Assembly: GCF_001182725.1 (NCBI RefSeq)
Contig: NZ_CWHU01000003.1
Coordinates: forward strand, 1 to 64,000
Length of the DNA: 64,000 bases
Direction of reading: 5' to 3'
From: Anaerococcus jeddahensis
GTDB lineage: Bacteria; Bacillota; Clostridia; Tissierellales; Peptoniphilaceae
Shown here: positions 8,325 to 17,772 of the stretch, one piece after another
How the letters are laid out: each line of letters begins with the position of its first letter
How positions within the stretch are numbered: position 1 is the first letter of the stretch
Made by a program: the position numbers and the translations under genes
The notes under the pieces: generated by a model
Seen by the model: only the letters and a program-made list of their open reading frames with translations
What the model was told of the DNA's origin: nothing
Databases searched by the model: none

Positions 8325-9253
8325 TACATAATTCCAAGTACAGATGCAATTATTCCTATTATAAATAGGGCTACGATTATAGCGATTGGTGATACATTTT
8401 TCTTTAGTAATTTACAAATTCCAAGTGTTAATAACATTGGAACAAGTCCTGGTATTAATTGGTTTAAGTTATCTTGTAGGGTTGTAACTTTTACTTGGTC
8501 AAGTCCAGCTGAACCTAATTGATCGTAAAGTTTGAAGGCTTCTTGAAGTCCCTTGCTTCCACTTGATAGAGAATTCCAATCAATAAATGAACCTGCTTGT
8601 TGGGTTACTTCTGATACATTTACTGTAAATGTTACATTTACCCATCTTTGTACCAAAGCTCCAACTATAAACATACCTACAATTGATGCAACCAAGGTAA
8701 CTTTTCCCAAAAGTCCACCAGATAAGTCTTTGGTTATTTCATTTCCTACCTTGTAACCAAATTCTTGAGTTTTCCACTCAAATAACATTCTTATAATATT
8801 CCAAACTACAAAAAATAAAATTGGTCCGATTATATTTCCTGTTAAAGCCATTGATGCACCTAAAGCTCCAATAATTGGTCTTGCTGTAAACCAGAAAACT
8901 GGATCTCCAACACCTGCCAAAGGTCCCATCATCCCTACTTTTACTGAGTTTATTGTTTTATCATCAATTGGAGCACCATTTGCTCTTTCTTCTTCCATAG
9001 CAAGGGTAACTCCCATTACTGGGCTTGAAAGATATGGGTGGGTATTATAAAACTCTAAGTGTCTTTTTAAAGCAGCTTTTCTATCTTCTTCTGATTTGTA
9101 TAATTTTTTGATAGCAGGAATTATTGAATAACACCAACCACCGTTTTGCATACGTTCATAATTCCAAGAACCTTGTAGGAGTTGATGACGATTAAATACT
9201 TTTATCCTATCAGATCTTGATAATTCTATTCTTTTTTCATTTACTTCAGTCAT
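8324..9253 (-). CDS. manZ: PTS mannose-family transporter subunit IID
   Basis: A 309-residue EIID membrane component. The conserved N-terminal 'NYERMQNGGWCYSIIPAIKKLY' region and the 'GVTLAMEEERANGAPIDDKTINSVKVGMMGPLAGVGDP' block are diagnostic. Hydrophobic segments follow around residues 130-160 and 185-205 and at the extreme C-terminus. With IIC it forms the sugar channel for mannose/glucose-type substrates. It is third of four genes, 8 nt after manY, with a consensus ribosome binding site (TAGGAGG). Confidence 0.95.
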   Translation of the reverse strand: MTEVNEKRIELSRSDRIKVFNRHQLLQGSWNYERMQNGGWCYSIIPAIKKLYKSEEDRKAALKRHLEFYNTHPYLSSPVMGVTLAMEEERANGAPIDDKTINSVKVGMMGPLAGVGDPVFWFTARPIIGALGASMALTGNIIGPILFFVVWNIIRMLFEWKTQEFGYKVGNEITKDLSGGLLGKVTLVASIVGMFIVGALVQRWVNVTFTVNVSEVTQQAGSFIDWNSLSSGSKGLQEAFKLYDQLGSAGLDQVKVTTLQDNLNQLIPGLVPMLLTLGICKLLKKNVSPIAIIVALFIIGIIASVLGIM

Positions 9254-9261
9254 ATTTCCTC

Positions 9262-10071
9262 CTAATAATCATTTATAATATCGCCAAGTGGATCTCCAGT
9301 ATTTGCTGATCCATTTGATGAAGATGATTCTTTAAGTTTTAAATAGATAAGTGCAAATGAGAATCCTAAAACACCTAGTCCTATTAGGGTTATTTGTGGG
9401 ATTGCTGCAACTGCAAAACCAATGGCAAAAAATGGCCAGGTTTCTTTTGTGCTCATCATATTAATTACCATTGCATAACCTACTGCTGCAACCATTCCTC
9501 CACCTACTTCCATACCATGCTTTAACCAATCTGGCATAGAATTTAAAACTCCTGTTACAACTTGTGGTGAAACAAAGCAAAGTGCTGCTGCAGGAACAGC
9601 AATTCTAAGTCCTTGCATTAAAACTGCAAGCATATGAAGAACTTCAATTTTTCTGAAATTTCCTTCTTCTGCTGCTGCATCCATTCCGTGAACTATTGGA
9701 ATTGATAAAGTTCTTGCTATCATTGTCAAAAATAGACCTGCTACTGAAAGTGGAATTGCAACTGCAATTGATGTGTTTATTGCGTTATTTACATTTCCTG
9801 TTCCATCTTGAAGAGCTAAAACCATGATAATTGCACTTGCTACTGATGCTAGGGCTGCATCTGGTGCTACTGCTGCACCTACATTTGCCCAACCAAGAGC
9901 AATCATTTGAAGCGCTCCACCAAGCATAATTCCTTCTTTTAAATGTCCACTTACAAGTCCAATCAAAGTACAAGCCACGATTGGTTGGTGAAATTGGAAT
10001 TGGTCTAGGATTCCTTCCATACCTGCAAGTAGAGCAACTATAACAATTAAAATAATACTAATTGCTGACAT
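9262..10071 (-). CDS. manY: PTS mannose-family transporter subunit IIC
   Basis: A 269-residue EIIC polytopic membrane protein. The Gly-rich 'LIGLVSGHLKEGIMLGGALQMIALGWANVGAAVAPDAALASV' region near residues 35-75 is the family signature, and about seven to eight hydrophobic helices are visible. It pairs with IID to translocate sugar while it is phosphorylated by IIAB. It lies 9 nt after manX. The C-terminus (SSSSNGSANTGDPLGDI) is a short polar tail. Confidence 0.95.
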   Translation of the reverse strand: MSAISIILIVIVALLAGMEGILDQFQFHQPIVACTLIGLVSGHLKEGIMLGGALQMIALGWANVGAAVAPDAALASVASAIIMVLALQDGTGNVNNAINTSIAVAIPLSVAGLFLTMIARTLSIPIVHGMDAAAEEGNFRKIEVLHMLAVLMQGLRIAVPAAALCFVSPQVVTGVLNSMPDWLKHGMEVGGGMVAAVGYAMVINMMSTKETWPFFAIGFAVAAIPQITLIGLGVLGFSFALIYLKLKESSSSNGSANTGDPLGDIINDY

Positions 10072-10080
10072 AATTCCTCC

Positions 10081-11082
10081 TTAAGCCAAACCAAGTTCTG
10101 ATTTTGCTTTTTTCATAATATTTGTAAAATTTTCAGGCTGATTTGCTGGAACTTTTCTTACATCGATTTTTATTCCCTTATCGAGTAATTTTTCAAAAGT
10201 TTCAACATCTTCCTTGCCCATTGAAACTGTAGAAGTTACATAGGCCTTTCCTTGTGAGTGAGCCATAGATCCAAGATTTATTTCTTTTAAATCTGCACCT
10301 TTTTCGATTAATTCTAGGGCATCTTGTGGTGTTTCAAATAATAACATCGCCCTTGTATCTCCAAAACGTGGATCTTTGAAAATCTCTGCCATTTTCCATA
10401 TTGGCACAACGTGAGCCTTTACTCCTGGAGGAGCAGCCTCCATTATCATTGACTTACGCAAAGCATCCTCACTTACATTGTCACTTACAACAATAATTCT
10501 TGACGGATTTGTTGCTTTTGTCCAACTTGTTGCAACTTGTCCATGAAGTAATCTTGTATCAATCCTTGCGAGAACAACATCAATTTTTCCATCTCCAATT
10601 ACAGTTCCTTCTGGAATTGATCCAGTGTGTTTTGGAAGATTTTCTTTTGATTCATCTTTTGCATTTGACTTATTGTAGTCGTCCATCAAGGATTCTGGTT
10701 TAGTTTTTACTCCTTCTTTGGCAGGCTCTAATAATAATTTTGCAAGATCGTGTGATTTTTCTTCCATTAATCTTGAGCCAAGTGCCTCAATTAGCATGGG
10801 TAAATTTAGTCCGGTAAGAACTGCCCACTTTTCTTCGTTTCCATCCATAAGAGCTGAAACTTGATTAAAAGGTGTTCCGCCCCAAAGATCAACCAAGAAA
10901 AGGATCTCTTCACAATCAAGTTTTTTGATTTTTTCTTCAAGGTCTTTTCTTAAATCATCAGGACCCATAGAAGGCAAGAGAACAGCTGTTTCGAGTTTTT
11001 CTTGTTCTCCAAAAATCATTTCACCAGATTGTCTTATACCTTGGGCAAATTCGCCGTGACTTGCCAGTATAATACCTATCAT
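10081..11082 (-). CDS. manX: PTS mannose-family IIAB phosphotransferase
   Basis: A 333-residue fused cytoplasmic subunit. The IIA domain carries the phospho-acceptor His9 (ASHGEFAQGI). A linker (about residues 130-160, rich in Lys/Glu/Ser) leads to the IIB domain, whose His180 (RIDTRLLHGQVATSW) passes phosphate to the sugar. First gene of manX-manY-manZ-DUF956. GGAGGG precedes the ATG. The specificity group (mannose/glucose/fructose/amino sugar) cannot be fixed from sequence alone. Confidence 0.95.
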   Translation of the reverse strand: MIGIILASHGEFAQGIRQSGEMIFGEQEKLETAVLLPSMGPDDLRKDLEEKIKKLDCEEILFLVDLWGGTPFNQVSALMDGNEEKWAVLTGLNLPMLIEALGSRLMEEKSHDLAKLLLEPAKEGVKTKPESLMDDYNKSNAKDESKENLPKHTGSIPEGTVIGDGKIDVVLARIDTRLLHGQVATSWTKATNPSRIIVVSDNVSEDALRKSMIMEAAPPGVKAHVVPIWKMAEIFKDPRFGDTRAMLLFETPQDALELIEKGADLKEINLGSMAHSQGKAYVTSTVSMGKEDVETFEKLLDKGIKIDVRKVPANQPENFTNIMKKAKSELGLA

Positions 11083-11130
11083 TTACTTCCCTCCTTAAAT
11101 TAAATTGATTTATTTTATAAACCTAATCTA

Positions 11131-11159
11131 ATTCTACACTATTTTTCTAAATTTATTAA
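11131..11159 (-). promoter_or_regulatory. Candidate promoter of the mannose PTS operon
   Basis: On the minus strand TTAATA (11159-11154) is followed by a 17-base spacer and TAGAAT (11136-11131), about 49 bp before the manX ATG. Spacing and -10 are good and the -35 is weak, suggesting dependence on an activator. I found no clear -24/-12 (sigma54) element in the 166-bp divergent intergenic region. Confidence 0.45.
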
Positions 11160-11248
11160 ATATTTTTTTAAATCATTTTTTCTATTAATGAGATAAAATT
11201 TTTTTAAGAGTATAGTTGTAGTAATAAAGATAATGAAAGGATTTATTA

Positions 11249-14107
11249 ATGGAAAAATATATTTTAATTAAAAATAAAAAATATGAAAATCTTGGTCTTG
11301 ATGTTTTTTTGTATGAACACAAAAAATCTGGAGCAAGAATTAATTATATAAAAACTGATGACAAAAACAAAACTTTTGCAATTGCTTTTAAAACTCCACC
11401 AGAATCTTCCAAGGGAATTTCCCATATTTTGGAACATTCTGTTTTAAATGGTTCAAAAAAATATAGGACCAAAGAACCTTTTATGGATATGATCTCTTCA
11501 AGTCTTCAAACTTTTTTAAATGCCATGACCTATCCTGATAAAACTGTTTATCCTGTTGCAAGTGAAAATGACAAGGACTTTTTCAACCTTCAAGATGTTT
11601 ACTTGGATGCAGTTTTTAATCCAAGAGTTTTAAATAAGGAAGAAATTTTCTTACAAGAGGGAAAATCCATAAAAATTGATGAAAATGGAGAATTTTCTGT
11701 ATCGGGAGTTGTCTACAATGAAATGAAGGGAGCTATTACAAATCCTGACACCATAATTATAAATGAAATAAATAAATATCTTTATAAAAACTCCTGCTAC
11801 CAATATGTTTCAGGTGGAAATCCTTATGATATTTCAAAATTAACCTACGAGGAATTTTTGGATTTTTATAAAAGATTTTATCACCCATCAAACGCAGAAA
11901 TTTTTTATTATGGAGATATGGATATTGGGAAATATTTAAAAAATCTTGATGAAGAATACTTATCCCATTATGAGAAAAAAGAAATTGTAGCTGATTGTAG
12001 AGTTAGTGAAAATTATTATGAAAAGCCAATTTTTACATCTTTTCAATCAAATAATGAAGATAAAAACAAATCCTACCTTACCTACTCATTTTTAACTAAC
12101 GAAAGAGCAGATATAAAAGATCAACTTGCAAATGCAATCTTATCAATTGCCCTTTTTAATTCAGATTCTTCTGAAATTTCCCAAAGAATTTACAAGGAAA
12201 TTTCCCCTGAAAGTTTTTATGCAAGGACGGGCTATGGTCAAAGATCTTCAATTCAAATTACAGCCCAAGGAACTTCTTTTGAAAATTTGGATAAATTCAT
12301 TGAAATAATTGAAGAAGAGCTTGAAAATTATGCCAACCATATTCCAAAAGATTCCCTAAGAGCTGCCCACGCCCTTTTTGATTTTTCCCAAAGAGATCAA
12401 ATAAATTCAGCCTCAAAGGGAATTGAATATATACTCATGCATAATTTGGACAATGAAATTTTTGATAGCCTAAATTTGATTGACTATATAAACGAATTGG
12501 GTGATTTGATTGAAACTGATTATTTTGAAAAACAAGTTAGGAAATATTTTATTAAGAACAAGACTAAATTAGTTCTTGTAGCAAAGCCTGATAAGGATTA
12601 TTTCAAAAATATTGAAGAAAAAATCGACCAGGATTTGGAATATTTGAAAAAATCCCTATCAGATGAAGAAGTTGATACATTAAAGAAAAAGGAAGAAAAA
12701 TTAAAAGCCTTCCAAGAAAAAGAAGATTCGAAAGAAGAGAAGGCTAGTATTCCAACTCTTGAAATTAGCGATGTAGACCTTGATATCGAAAAAGTTCCAA
12801 GAAAAATCGAGGATGATAATTTCAAATTTATCTACCACGACCTTGACAGTGCTGGTATGATTTACAATGAATTTTTCTTTGACGTAAATCACATGGGCCT
12901 TGAAAATCTCAAATATCTTTGCCTGATTTCAGATTTTTTGGGATCAATTGATACAAAAGATCATTCCTACCAAAAATTGGATGATTTAATCCCAATAAAT
13001 ATGGCAGGACTTAATTTCACTGTTCAAAATATAAAAAACAAGGATGGGGAAATAAATAATTATTTAAAAATTTCCTTTAAAACTACTATTGATAGGTACG
13101 AAAAATCCCTACTTCTTATAAAAGAGATTATGAATGAATCTGTTTTTGATGATGAAAAAAGAATTAAGGATATTTTAAAACAAATTAAGGCCTTGTTTGA
13201 AATGAACATGTATGATTCCGGTCACAGCCTTGCCCTAACCCGTTCTTTTTCACATTTTGATAAACTTTCATACATCAAAGATGAGCTAAATGGCTTTAGA
13301 TATTTTGAATTTATAAAGAAAATTTCCAAAAATGTAGAGGAAGATTTCAATAGTTTCAAGGAGAAATTAGAAGATTTGTATGGACAAATTTTTTCAAAAA
13401 ATCTTTATATAAATATTACAGGTTCAAATGAAGATTATAAAAAAGCTAAGGCTTATATAAAAAAAGAATTTTCAAACCTTGAGAAAACAGAAAAAGAAAA
13501 AGCTCAAATTGATTTTCAAAAGTCTTATTACAAAGAAGGAATTTTATCTGATGCAAATGTAAATTATGTGTCTGTGGGAGGAGATTTAAAAGAATTTTCT
13601 GATAAAAAATTAAATCTTTTGGCCCTTTCTTCATCAATTATTTCAAATCCCTACCTTCACGATTTAATTCGTGCAAAAGGCGGAGCCTACGGGGCAGGTC
13701 TTATGGTTGATAAGTATGGAAATATTGGGACCTATTCTTACAGAGACCCTCACATAAAAAACACTGTTGAAAATTATAAAAAAATCCCTGAGATTTTGGA
13801 AAATTTAAATCTTTATCCAAATGATTTGAAAAACCAAAAAATTTCAAAAATGGGTTCATATTTAAAGCCTCAATCTCTTCAAGCCAAGACTTCTTTGGAT
13901 TTTTTAAGATATTTGCAAGGATTTTCTTATAAAGAGCTTGAAGAAAAACTTCTTGATATAAAAAATGCTAGCTTAGATGATATAAGAAATTTGAAAGATG
14001 ATTACAAAAATATTTTGGACAAAAACAATCTTACAGTTTTTGGAAATAGAGAAAAAATAAGGGAAAATGAAAATTATTTTGATAAAATTATAGATTTAGA
14101 TTCTTAA
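11249..14107 (+). CDS. M16C metalloprotease, presequence protease (PreP)-like
   Basis: A 952-residue, two-half pitrilysin-type peptidase. The inverted zinc motif HxxEH is HILEH at residues 59-63, and the distal Glu lies in 'GVVYNEMKGA' about 90 residues later. The C-terminal half keeps the R/Y substrate-binding region (RAKGGAYGAG). A charged linker around residues 480-510 connects the halves, as in PreP/Cym1, which close like a clamshell around short peptides. No signal peptide, so a cytoplasmic peptide-degrading role is likely. The gene stands alone, divergent from manX, with GAAAGGA before the ATG. Confidence 0.9.
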   Translation: MEKYILIKNKKYENLGLDVFLYEHKKSGARINYIKTDDKNKTFAIAFKTPPESSKGISHILEHSVLNGSKKYRTKEPFMDMISSSLQTFLNAMTYPDKTVYPVASENDKDFFNLQDVYLDAVFNPRVLNKEEIFLQEGKSIKIDENGEFSVSGVVYNEMKGAITNPDTIIINEINKYLYKNSCYQYVSGGNPYDISKLTYEEFLDFYKRFYHPSNAEIFYYGDMDIGKYLKNLDEEYLSHYEKKEIVADCRVSENYYEKPIFTSFQSNNEDKNKSYLTYSFLTNERADIKDQLANAILSIALFNSDSSEISQRIYKEISPESFYARTGYGQRSSIQITAQGTSFENLDKFIEIIEEELENYANHIPKDSLRAAHALFDFSQRDQINSASKGIEYILMHNLDNEIFDSLNLIDYINELGDLIETDYFEKQVRKYFIKNKTKLVLVAKPDKDYFKNIEEKIDQDLEYLKKSLSDEEVDTLKKKEEKLKAFQEKEDSKEEKASIPTLEISDVDLDIEKVPRKIEDDNFKFIYHDLDSAGMIYNEFFFDVNHMGLENLKYLCLISDFLGSIDTKDHSYQKLDDLIPINMAGLNFTVQNIKNKDGEINNYLKISFKTTIDRYEKSLLLIKEIMNESVFDDEKRIKDILKQIKALFEMNMYDSGHSLALTRSFSHFDKLSYIKDELNGFRYFEFIKKISKNVEEDFNSFKEKLEDLYGQIFSKNLYINITGSNEDYKKAKAYIKKEFSNLEKTEKEKAQIDFQKSYYKEGILSDANVNYVSVGGDLKEFSDKKLNLLALSSSIISNPYLHDLIRAKGGAYGAGLMVDKYGNIGTYSYRDPHIKNTVENYKKIPEILENLNLYPNDLKNQKISKMGSYLKPQSLQAKTSLDFLRYLQGFSYKELEEKLLDIKNASLDDIRNLKDDYKNILDKNNLTVFGNREKIRENENYFDKIIDLDS

Positions 14108-14219
14108 ATATCCTAATTTTATTTTTAATTTATTTAATTTTTAAATATTTTTATTAAGTAAATGTTAAATATAATTTAAGTTTACAAGCTTTCGGGTATA
14201 ATTTTATTAAGGAGTGAGT

Positions 14220-15338
14220 ATGACAAATTTTGATAAAGAAAATGAAAAATCTTTGGAAAATAGCCTAAATAAAGCTATTTCTGACATGGATTTTTCTGAT
14301 ATAAGTGAAAAATTAAAAAATAGTTTGGATAATTTTATTGATAAGACTATGGCCTTTGTAAATTATAGGCCGAATAATAAGCCTGTCCTTCAAACCAAAA
14401 ATCCCCAAGTTTGTGCCCAAAATTTACCAGAAAAATCTAAGGCTGGCTTTTTGAAAGCTGGAGCTATTTTTTCCTTCATTGTAACTTTTGCAAGCGGCCT
14501 TTCCTTTATTGACGGTGATCCTGATATGTTATCAAATTTAATTGTGGCTGTAGTTTTTGGAGTTTTAGGAGTTTATTCTTGGAAAAGGGCAAAAGAAATT
14601 AATTCAATTTCAAAAGATTACACTAGATTTTTAAGAGAGCTTGGCCATAATACTGTAATTGCCATAAGAGATTTGGCATCATCAGTTCAAAAAACTGAAA
14701 AAGATACAATAAAAGAGCTAATGTATATGATGAATAAGGGATATTTTAAGCAAGCAAGAATTGTAGAAAATGATTCATTATTTTTACTTGATATTCCAAC
14801 TTTCAAATTATACAAAGACCAAAAAAATCAAATGCCAAATTTGTCCTATGAAGAAAATAAACAAATAGAAAAAGATGCCCACAAGGATGTAAACATTGAA
14901 AAGGCAGAAAATATAATAAAGATTTCAAGCAAGGAAATAAATTCTATAAATCTTGATATTTCAAGGATAAAATCTAGGTCTTTTCTTGAAAAAGTAATAG
15001 AGATTAAAAAAACAATTGAAAATATTGTAAATATCATAAAAAGATATCCGGAAAAAGCCTATGCTTTGGACAAATTTATGGATTATTATTTGCCAACAAC
15101 CGTAAAATTAATCGACGCCTACACAGAATATGAAGTTATGGAATCAAACGATCCAAAAATTAAAAATTCTCTTTTAGAAATTGAATCTTCCATAGAAACA
15201 ATCAACGAGGCTTTTGGAAAAATCCAATTGGAACTTATGGAAGATAAGACAATGGATATAAAAACTGATATAGAAACGATGAAAATTTTATTAAACCAAG
15301 AAGGCTATCTAGAAAAAGATTGGAGCAAAAATGAGTGA
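14220..15338 (+). CDS. xpaC: XpaC-like protein (5-bromo-4-chloroindolyl phosphate hydrolysis family)
   Basis: A 372-residue protein of the XpaC family, always met next to TelA. Two adjacent hydrophobic segments (about residues 80-118: 'AGAIFSFIVTFASGL' and 'LIVAVVFGVLGVYSW') suggest a membrane hairpin, followed by a long helical cytoplasmic region. I chose the ATG at 14220, five bases after AAGGAG; the GTG two codons earlier overlaps that site. A TATAAT at 14197-14202 with a weak -35 is the likely promoter. The 3' end overlaps telA by 8 nt. Biochemical activity is not established for the family. Confidence 0.85.
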   Translation: MTNFDKENEKSLENSLNKAISDMDFSDISEKLKNSLDNFIDKTMAFVNYRPNNKPVLQTKNPQVCAQNLPEKSKAGFLKAGAIFSFIVTFASGLSFIDGDPDMLSNLIVAVVFGVLGVYSWKRAKEINSISKDYTRFLRELGHNTVIAIRDLASSVQKTEKDTIKELMYMMNKGYFKQARIVENDSLFLLDIPTFKLYKDQKNQMPNLSYEENKQIEKDAHKDVNIEKAENIIKISSKEINSINLDISRIKSRSFLEKVIEIKKTIENIVNIIKRYPEKAYALDKFMDYYLPTTVKLIDAYTEYEVMESNDPKIKNSLLEIESSIETINEAFGKIQLELMEDKTMDIKTDIETMKILLNQEGYLEKDWSKNE

Positions 15339-16437
15339 TATTAAATTAAGATTAGACGGAGAAAATGAAGAAGTAGAATTAAAATCCGTCCAATACAAGG
15401 AAAAAATTCAAATTGATCAGTCAATTAAATTTTCTCCAGAAGAAGAAAAGCAAATCGACGATTTCTCACAAAAAATTGACCTTGAAGATTCAAATATAAT
15501 TCTTCAATACGGAGTTGGAGCCCAAAAAAAGATTTCAAATTTCTCAGAAAAAACTTTGAATACAGTAAAAAATAAGGACCTTGGAGAAGTTGGGGGTCTT
15601 TTGGATAAGGTTGTTACAGAAATAAAAACAATGGACCAAGACGATAGCGGCATGTTTGGATTTTTCAAAAAGCAAAAATCAAAGCTTGAAACTATGAAAT
15701 TAAAATACCAATCAACTGAAAAAAATATAGACGAAATTGCCAAAGCCTTGGACAACCATCAAATAACCCTATTAAAAGATATTTCCTTGCTTGATCAAAT
15801 GTATGAATTAAACGAGGATTATTACAAGGAACTTTCTATGTATATAGAAGCTGGAAATAGAAAACTCAAAAGAACTTTTGAAGAAGACATACCAGCTCTT
15901 GAAAATACAGCAAGAATTTCAAACCTCCCAATGGATGCCCAAAAAGCAAATGATATGAAGGCCCAAGCCAACAGGTTTGAGAAAAAATTGCACGATTTAG
16001 ATTTAACCAGAATGGTTTCAATGCAAATGGCCCCACAAATTAGGATGGTTCAATCATCAAACTCAATTATGGCAGAAAAAATCCAAACAACAATTGTAAA
16101 TACAATTCCACTTTGGAAAAATCAAATGGTCCTAGCTCTTGGCATGAGCCACACCGAACAAGCAATCCGTGCCCAAGAAGCCGTAACAAATCTTACAAAT
16201 GATTTGTTAAAATCAAACGCCGACAAATTAAAACAAAATACAATCGACACAGCAAGGGCAACCGAACGTGGTATAATAGACCTTGATACAATAAAATACA
16301 CAAACGATAGACTAATCGAGGCGATTGATGAAGTAAGGACAATCCAAATCGAAGGAAAGAAAAACAGAGAAGATGCCAAAAATGAACTTGGCCGTCTTGA
16401 AGAAGAATTAAAAAGAAATTTATTGAAAAATAGTTAG
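15331..16437 (+). CDS. telA: Toxic anion resistance protein TelA family
   Basis: A 368-residue, mostly alpha-helical soluble protein with the TelA hallmarks: 'IEAGNRKL' near the centre, 'MQMAPQIRMVQSSN', 'TTIVNTIPLWKNQMVLALG', and a C-terminal 'DTARATERGIIDLDTIKYTNDRLIEAIDEV'. The family is linked to tellurite and antimicrobial stress resistance, but the mechanism is unresolved. It is translationally coupled to xpaC by an 8-nt overlap, and a small FakA-like gene follows after 9 nt, giving a three-gene operon. Confidence 0.92.
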   Translation: MSDIKLRLDGENEEVELKSVQYKEKIQIDQSIKFSPEEEKQIDDFSQKIDLEDSNIILQYGVGAQKKISNFSEKTLNTVKNKDLGEVGGLLDKVVTEIKTMDQDDSGMFGFFKKQKSKLETMKLKYQSTEKNIDEIAKALDNHQITLLKDISLLDQMYELNEDYYKELSMYIEAGNRKLKRTFEEDIPALENTARISNLPMDAQKANDMKAQANRFEKKLHDLDLTRMVSMQMAPQIRMVQSSNSIMAEKIQTTIVNTIPLWKNQMVLALGMSHTEQAIRAQEAVTNLTNDLLKSNADKLKQNTIDTARATERGIIDLDTIKYTNDRLIEAIDEVRTIQIEGKKNREDAKNELGRLEEELKRNLLKNS

Positions 16438-16446
16438 GAGAAAAAA

Positions 16447-16707
16447 ATGGCAGAAAAAATAGAATTTAAATTTGACACCCAGCTTTTAATAGCAGGAGAA
16501 GATTTAGACGAAGACGAAATTTTCGATCACATAACAGAAAATTTTGAAGGAGATAGCCTACTTGCAGTGGGAGATGAAGATTTAATAAAAATCCACTTTC
16601 ACACAAATAAACCTTGGGAAATATTAGAATACGCTCAATCAATCGGAGATATTTTTGATGTAGTTGTTGAAAATATGCAAAGACAAGCAGACGGGCTACA
16701 AGGATAA
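16447..16707 (+). CDS. Stand-alone FakA/YloV C-terminal-type domain
   Basis: An 86-residue acidic protein. The core 'GDSLLAVGDEDLIKIHFHTNKPWEILEYAQSIGDIFDVVVENM' matches the module in the C-terminal half of FakA/YloV-type fatty-acid kinases (the 'GDSLVVVGD..lvKVHVHT..PG.vL.ya...G.i....i.NM' pattern). The kinase (DAK2-like) domain is absent, so this cannot be a full kinase; similar short ORFs are sometimes named 'kinase to dihydroxyacetone kinase'. GGAG lies before the ATG, 9 nt after telA. A role as a regulatory or binding module is only inference. Confidence 0.75.
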   Translation: MAEKIEFKFDTQLLIAGEDLDEDEIFDHITENFEGDSLLAVGDEDLIKIHFHTNKPWEILEYAQSIGDIFDVVVENMQRQADGLQG

Positions 16708-16750
16708 AAATAAAAAGCAAAAATTTTAAACTCACCATAAATTTGTACCT

Positions 16751-16790
16751 AATACCAGAGTTAAAAATAAATAACTCTGGTATTTTTTTC
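16751..16790. terminator. Terminator after the xpaC-telA operon
   Basis: AATACCAGAGTTA-loop-TAACTCTGGTATT (16751-16784) followed by a T-tract. The stem is near-perfect and has a matching A-side, so it may work both ways. Almost the same hairpin occurs again at 17204-17238 on the far side of the molbindin gene. Confidence 0.88.
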
Positions 16791-16939
16791 TTTCCTATCC
16801 CTAGGAATCGAATTTTTTATTCTAATTTTTCTTTCTAAATATTAGACCTTTTTTAAATTTGGTCCATAAAATTTAAAAAAGTTTTATATTAGAAATTTAG
16901 GGTATAATAACTTGGAAAATAAAGATTAAGGAGGAAATT

Positions 16940-17149
16940 ATGAAAATTTCAGCTAGAAATACAATTAAAGGAAAAGTTGTAGAAGTTGTTGAAGGTGCAG
17001 TTAATGGAATTGTTAAAATCGATATCGGAAACGGAACCATAATAACATCATCAATTACAAACAACGCTATAAAAGAACTTGGCCTTGAAAAAGGCAAAGA
17101 GGCTTATGCAGTAATTAAAGCAAGCAACGTTATGGTAGCTGTTGACTAA
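16940..17149 (+). CDS. Molbindin-type TOBE domain protein (Mop-like)
   Basis: A 69-residue single TOBE/Mop domain: 'SARNTIKGKVVEVVEGAVNGIVKIDIGNGTIITSSITNNAIKELGLEKGKEAYAVIKASNVMVAVD'-type sequence covering the entire family from SARN to the V-KAS-V-M end. Such proteins form hexamers that bind molybdate or tungstate oxyanions. A TATAAT at 16903-16908 and AAGGAGG before the ATG support a separate transcription unit. No molybdenum transporter or molybdoenzyme is nearby. Nearly identical terminator hairpins lie on both sides. Confidence 0.9.
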   Translation: MKISARNTIKGKVVEVVEGAVNGIVKIDIGNGTIITSSITNNAIKELGLEKGKEAYAVIKASNVMVAVD

Positions 17150-17203
17150 TAATTATATATAAGAAAAAGAGGTCTATAATAAAAAGACCCATAAAGTTAT
17201 AAT

Positions 17204-17243
17204 AATACCAGAGTTAGAAATAAATTAGCTCTGGTATTTATTT
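17204..17243. terminator. Terminator after the molbindin gene
   Basis: AATACCAGAGTTA-loop-TAGCTCTGGTATT (17204-17238) then a T-rich stretch. It differs from the hairpin at 16751 at only a few positions. A smaller hairpin, GGTCT...AGACC, lies just before it (17171-17188). Confidence 0.85.
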
Positions 17244-17720
17244 TTCCCATGAGATCTCTCCACTCACTTCGCTCGGTCGAGATGGGTTTTTGGTTGATTT
17301 ATTTTATGTCTAAAGTTTAGATTTTAATGATTGGTTGATAATTCTATTTAGTTTTTTTATCTTTAAATTTAACCTATTCCATGATATCTCTCCACTCGCT
17401 TCGCTCAATCGAGATGGATTTTTGCTTTATTTGATTTTGGCTAAAGTTTAAATGTTTAATCCTGCCAGTTAATAATTTAGTCCAAACTAAATTAATTTGA
17501 AATAATCTATTAAAATAAAAATATTAACTTATCTATAACCAAACAAATTTTATTATAAATATAATTAAAATCTATTCTTTAGAAATTAACGTAAATAAAA
17601 ATCTAACCCATCTCGAGCGCAGTCGAGAGATCTCTTTTATTTGCTTTATCTTTAAATTCCTATCCATCCCCGAAATCTCTAGACTCATTTCATTCGCTCG
17701 AGATGGGTTGCTATTTAGTT
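17244..17720. repeat. Cluster of short palindromic repeats in a non-coding region
   Basis: This ~480-bp stretch, part of the gene-free 17150-17772 region, holds four diverged copies of one palindrome type: about 17248-17286 (CCCATGAGATCTCTCC...GGTCGAGATGGG), 17380-17419, 17605-17637 and 17668-17708. Each has a GAGATCTCT-type half and a TCGAGATGGG-type half, related to the core of the 171-bp repeat but lacking its CAGA...TCTG ends. Between them there is only AT-rich sequence without a coding frame. Confidence 0.75.
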
Positions 17721-17772
17721 TTTTTATCGATAAAATTTAGATATTAAAAATACACGAATCTTAGCTTTCTTT

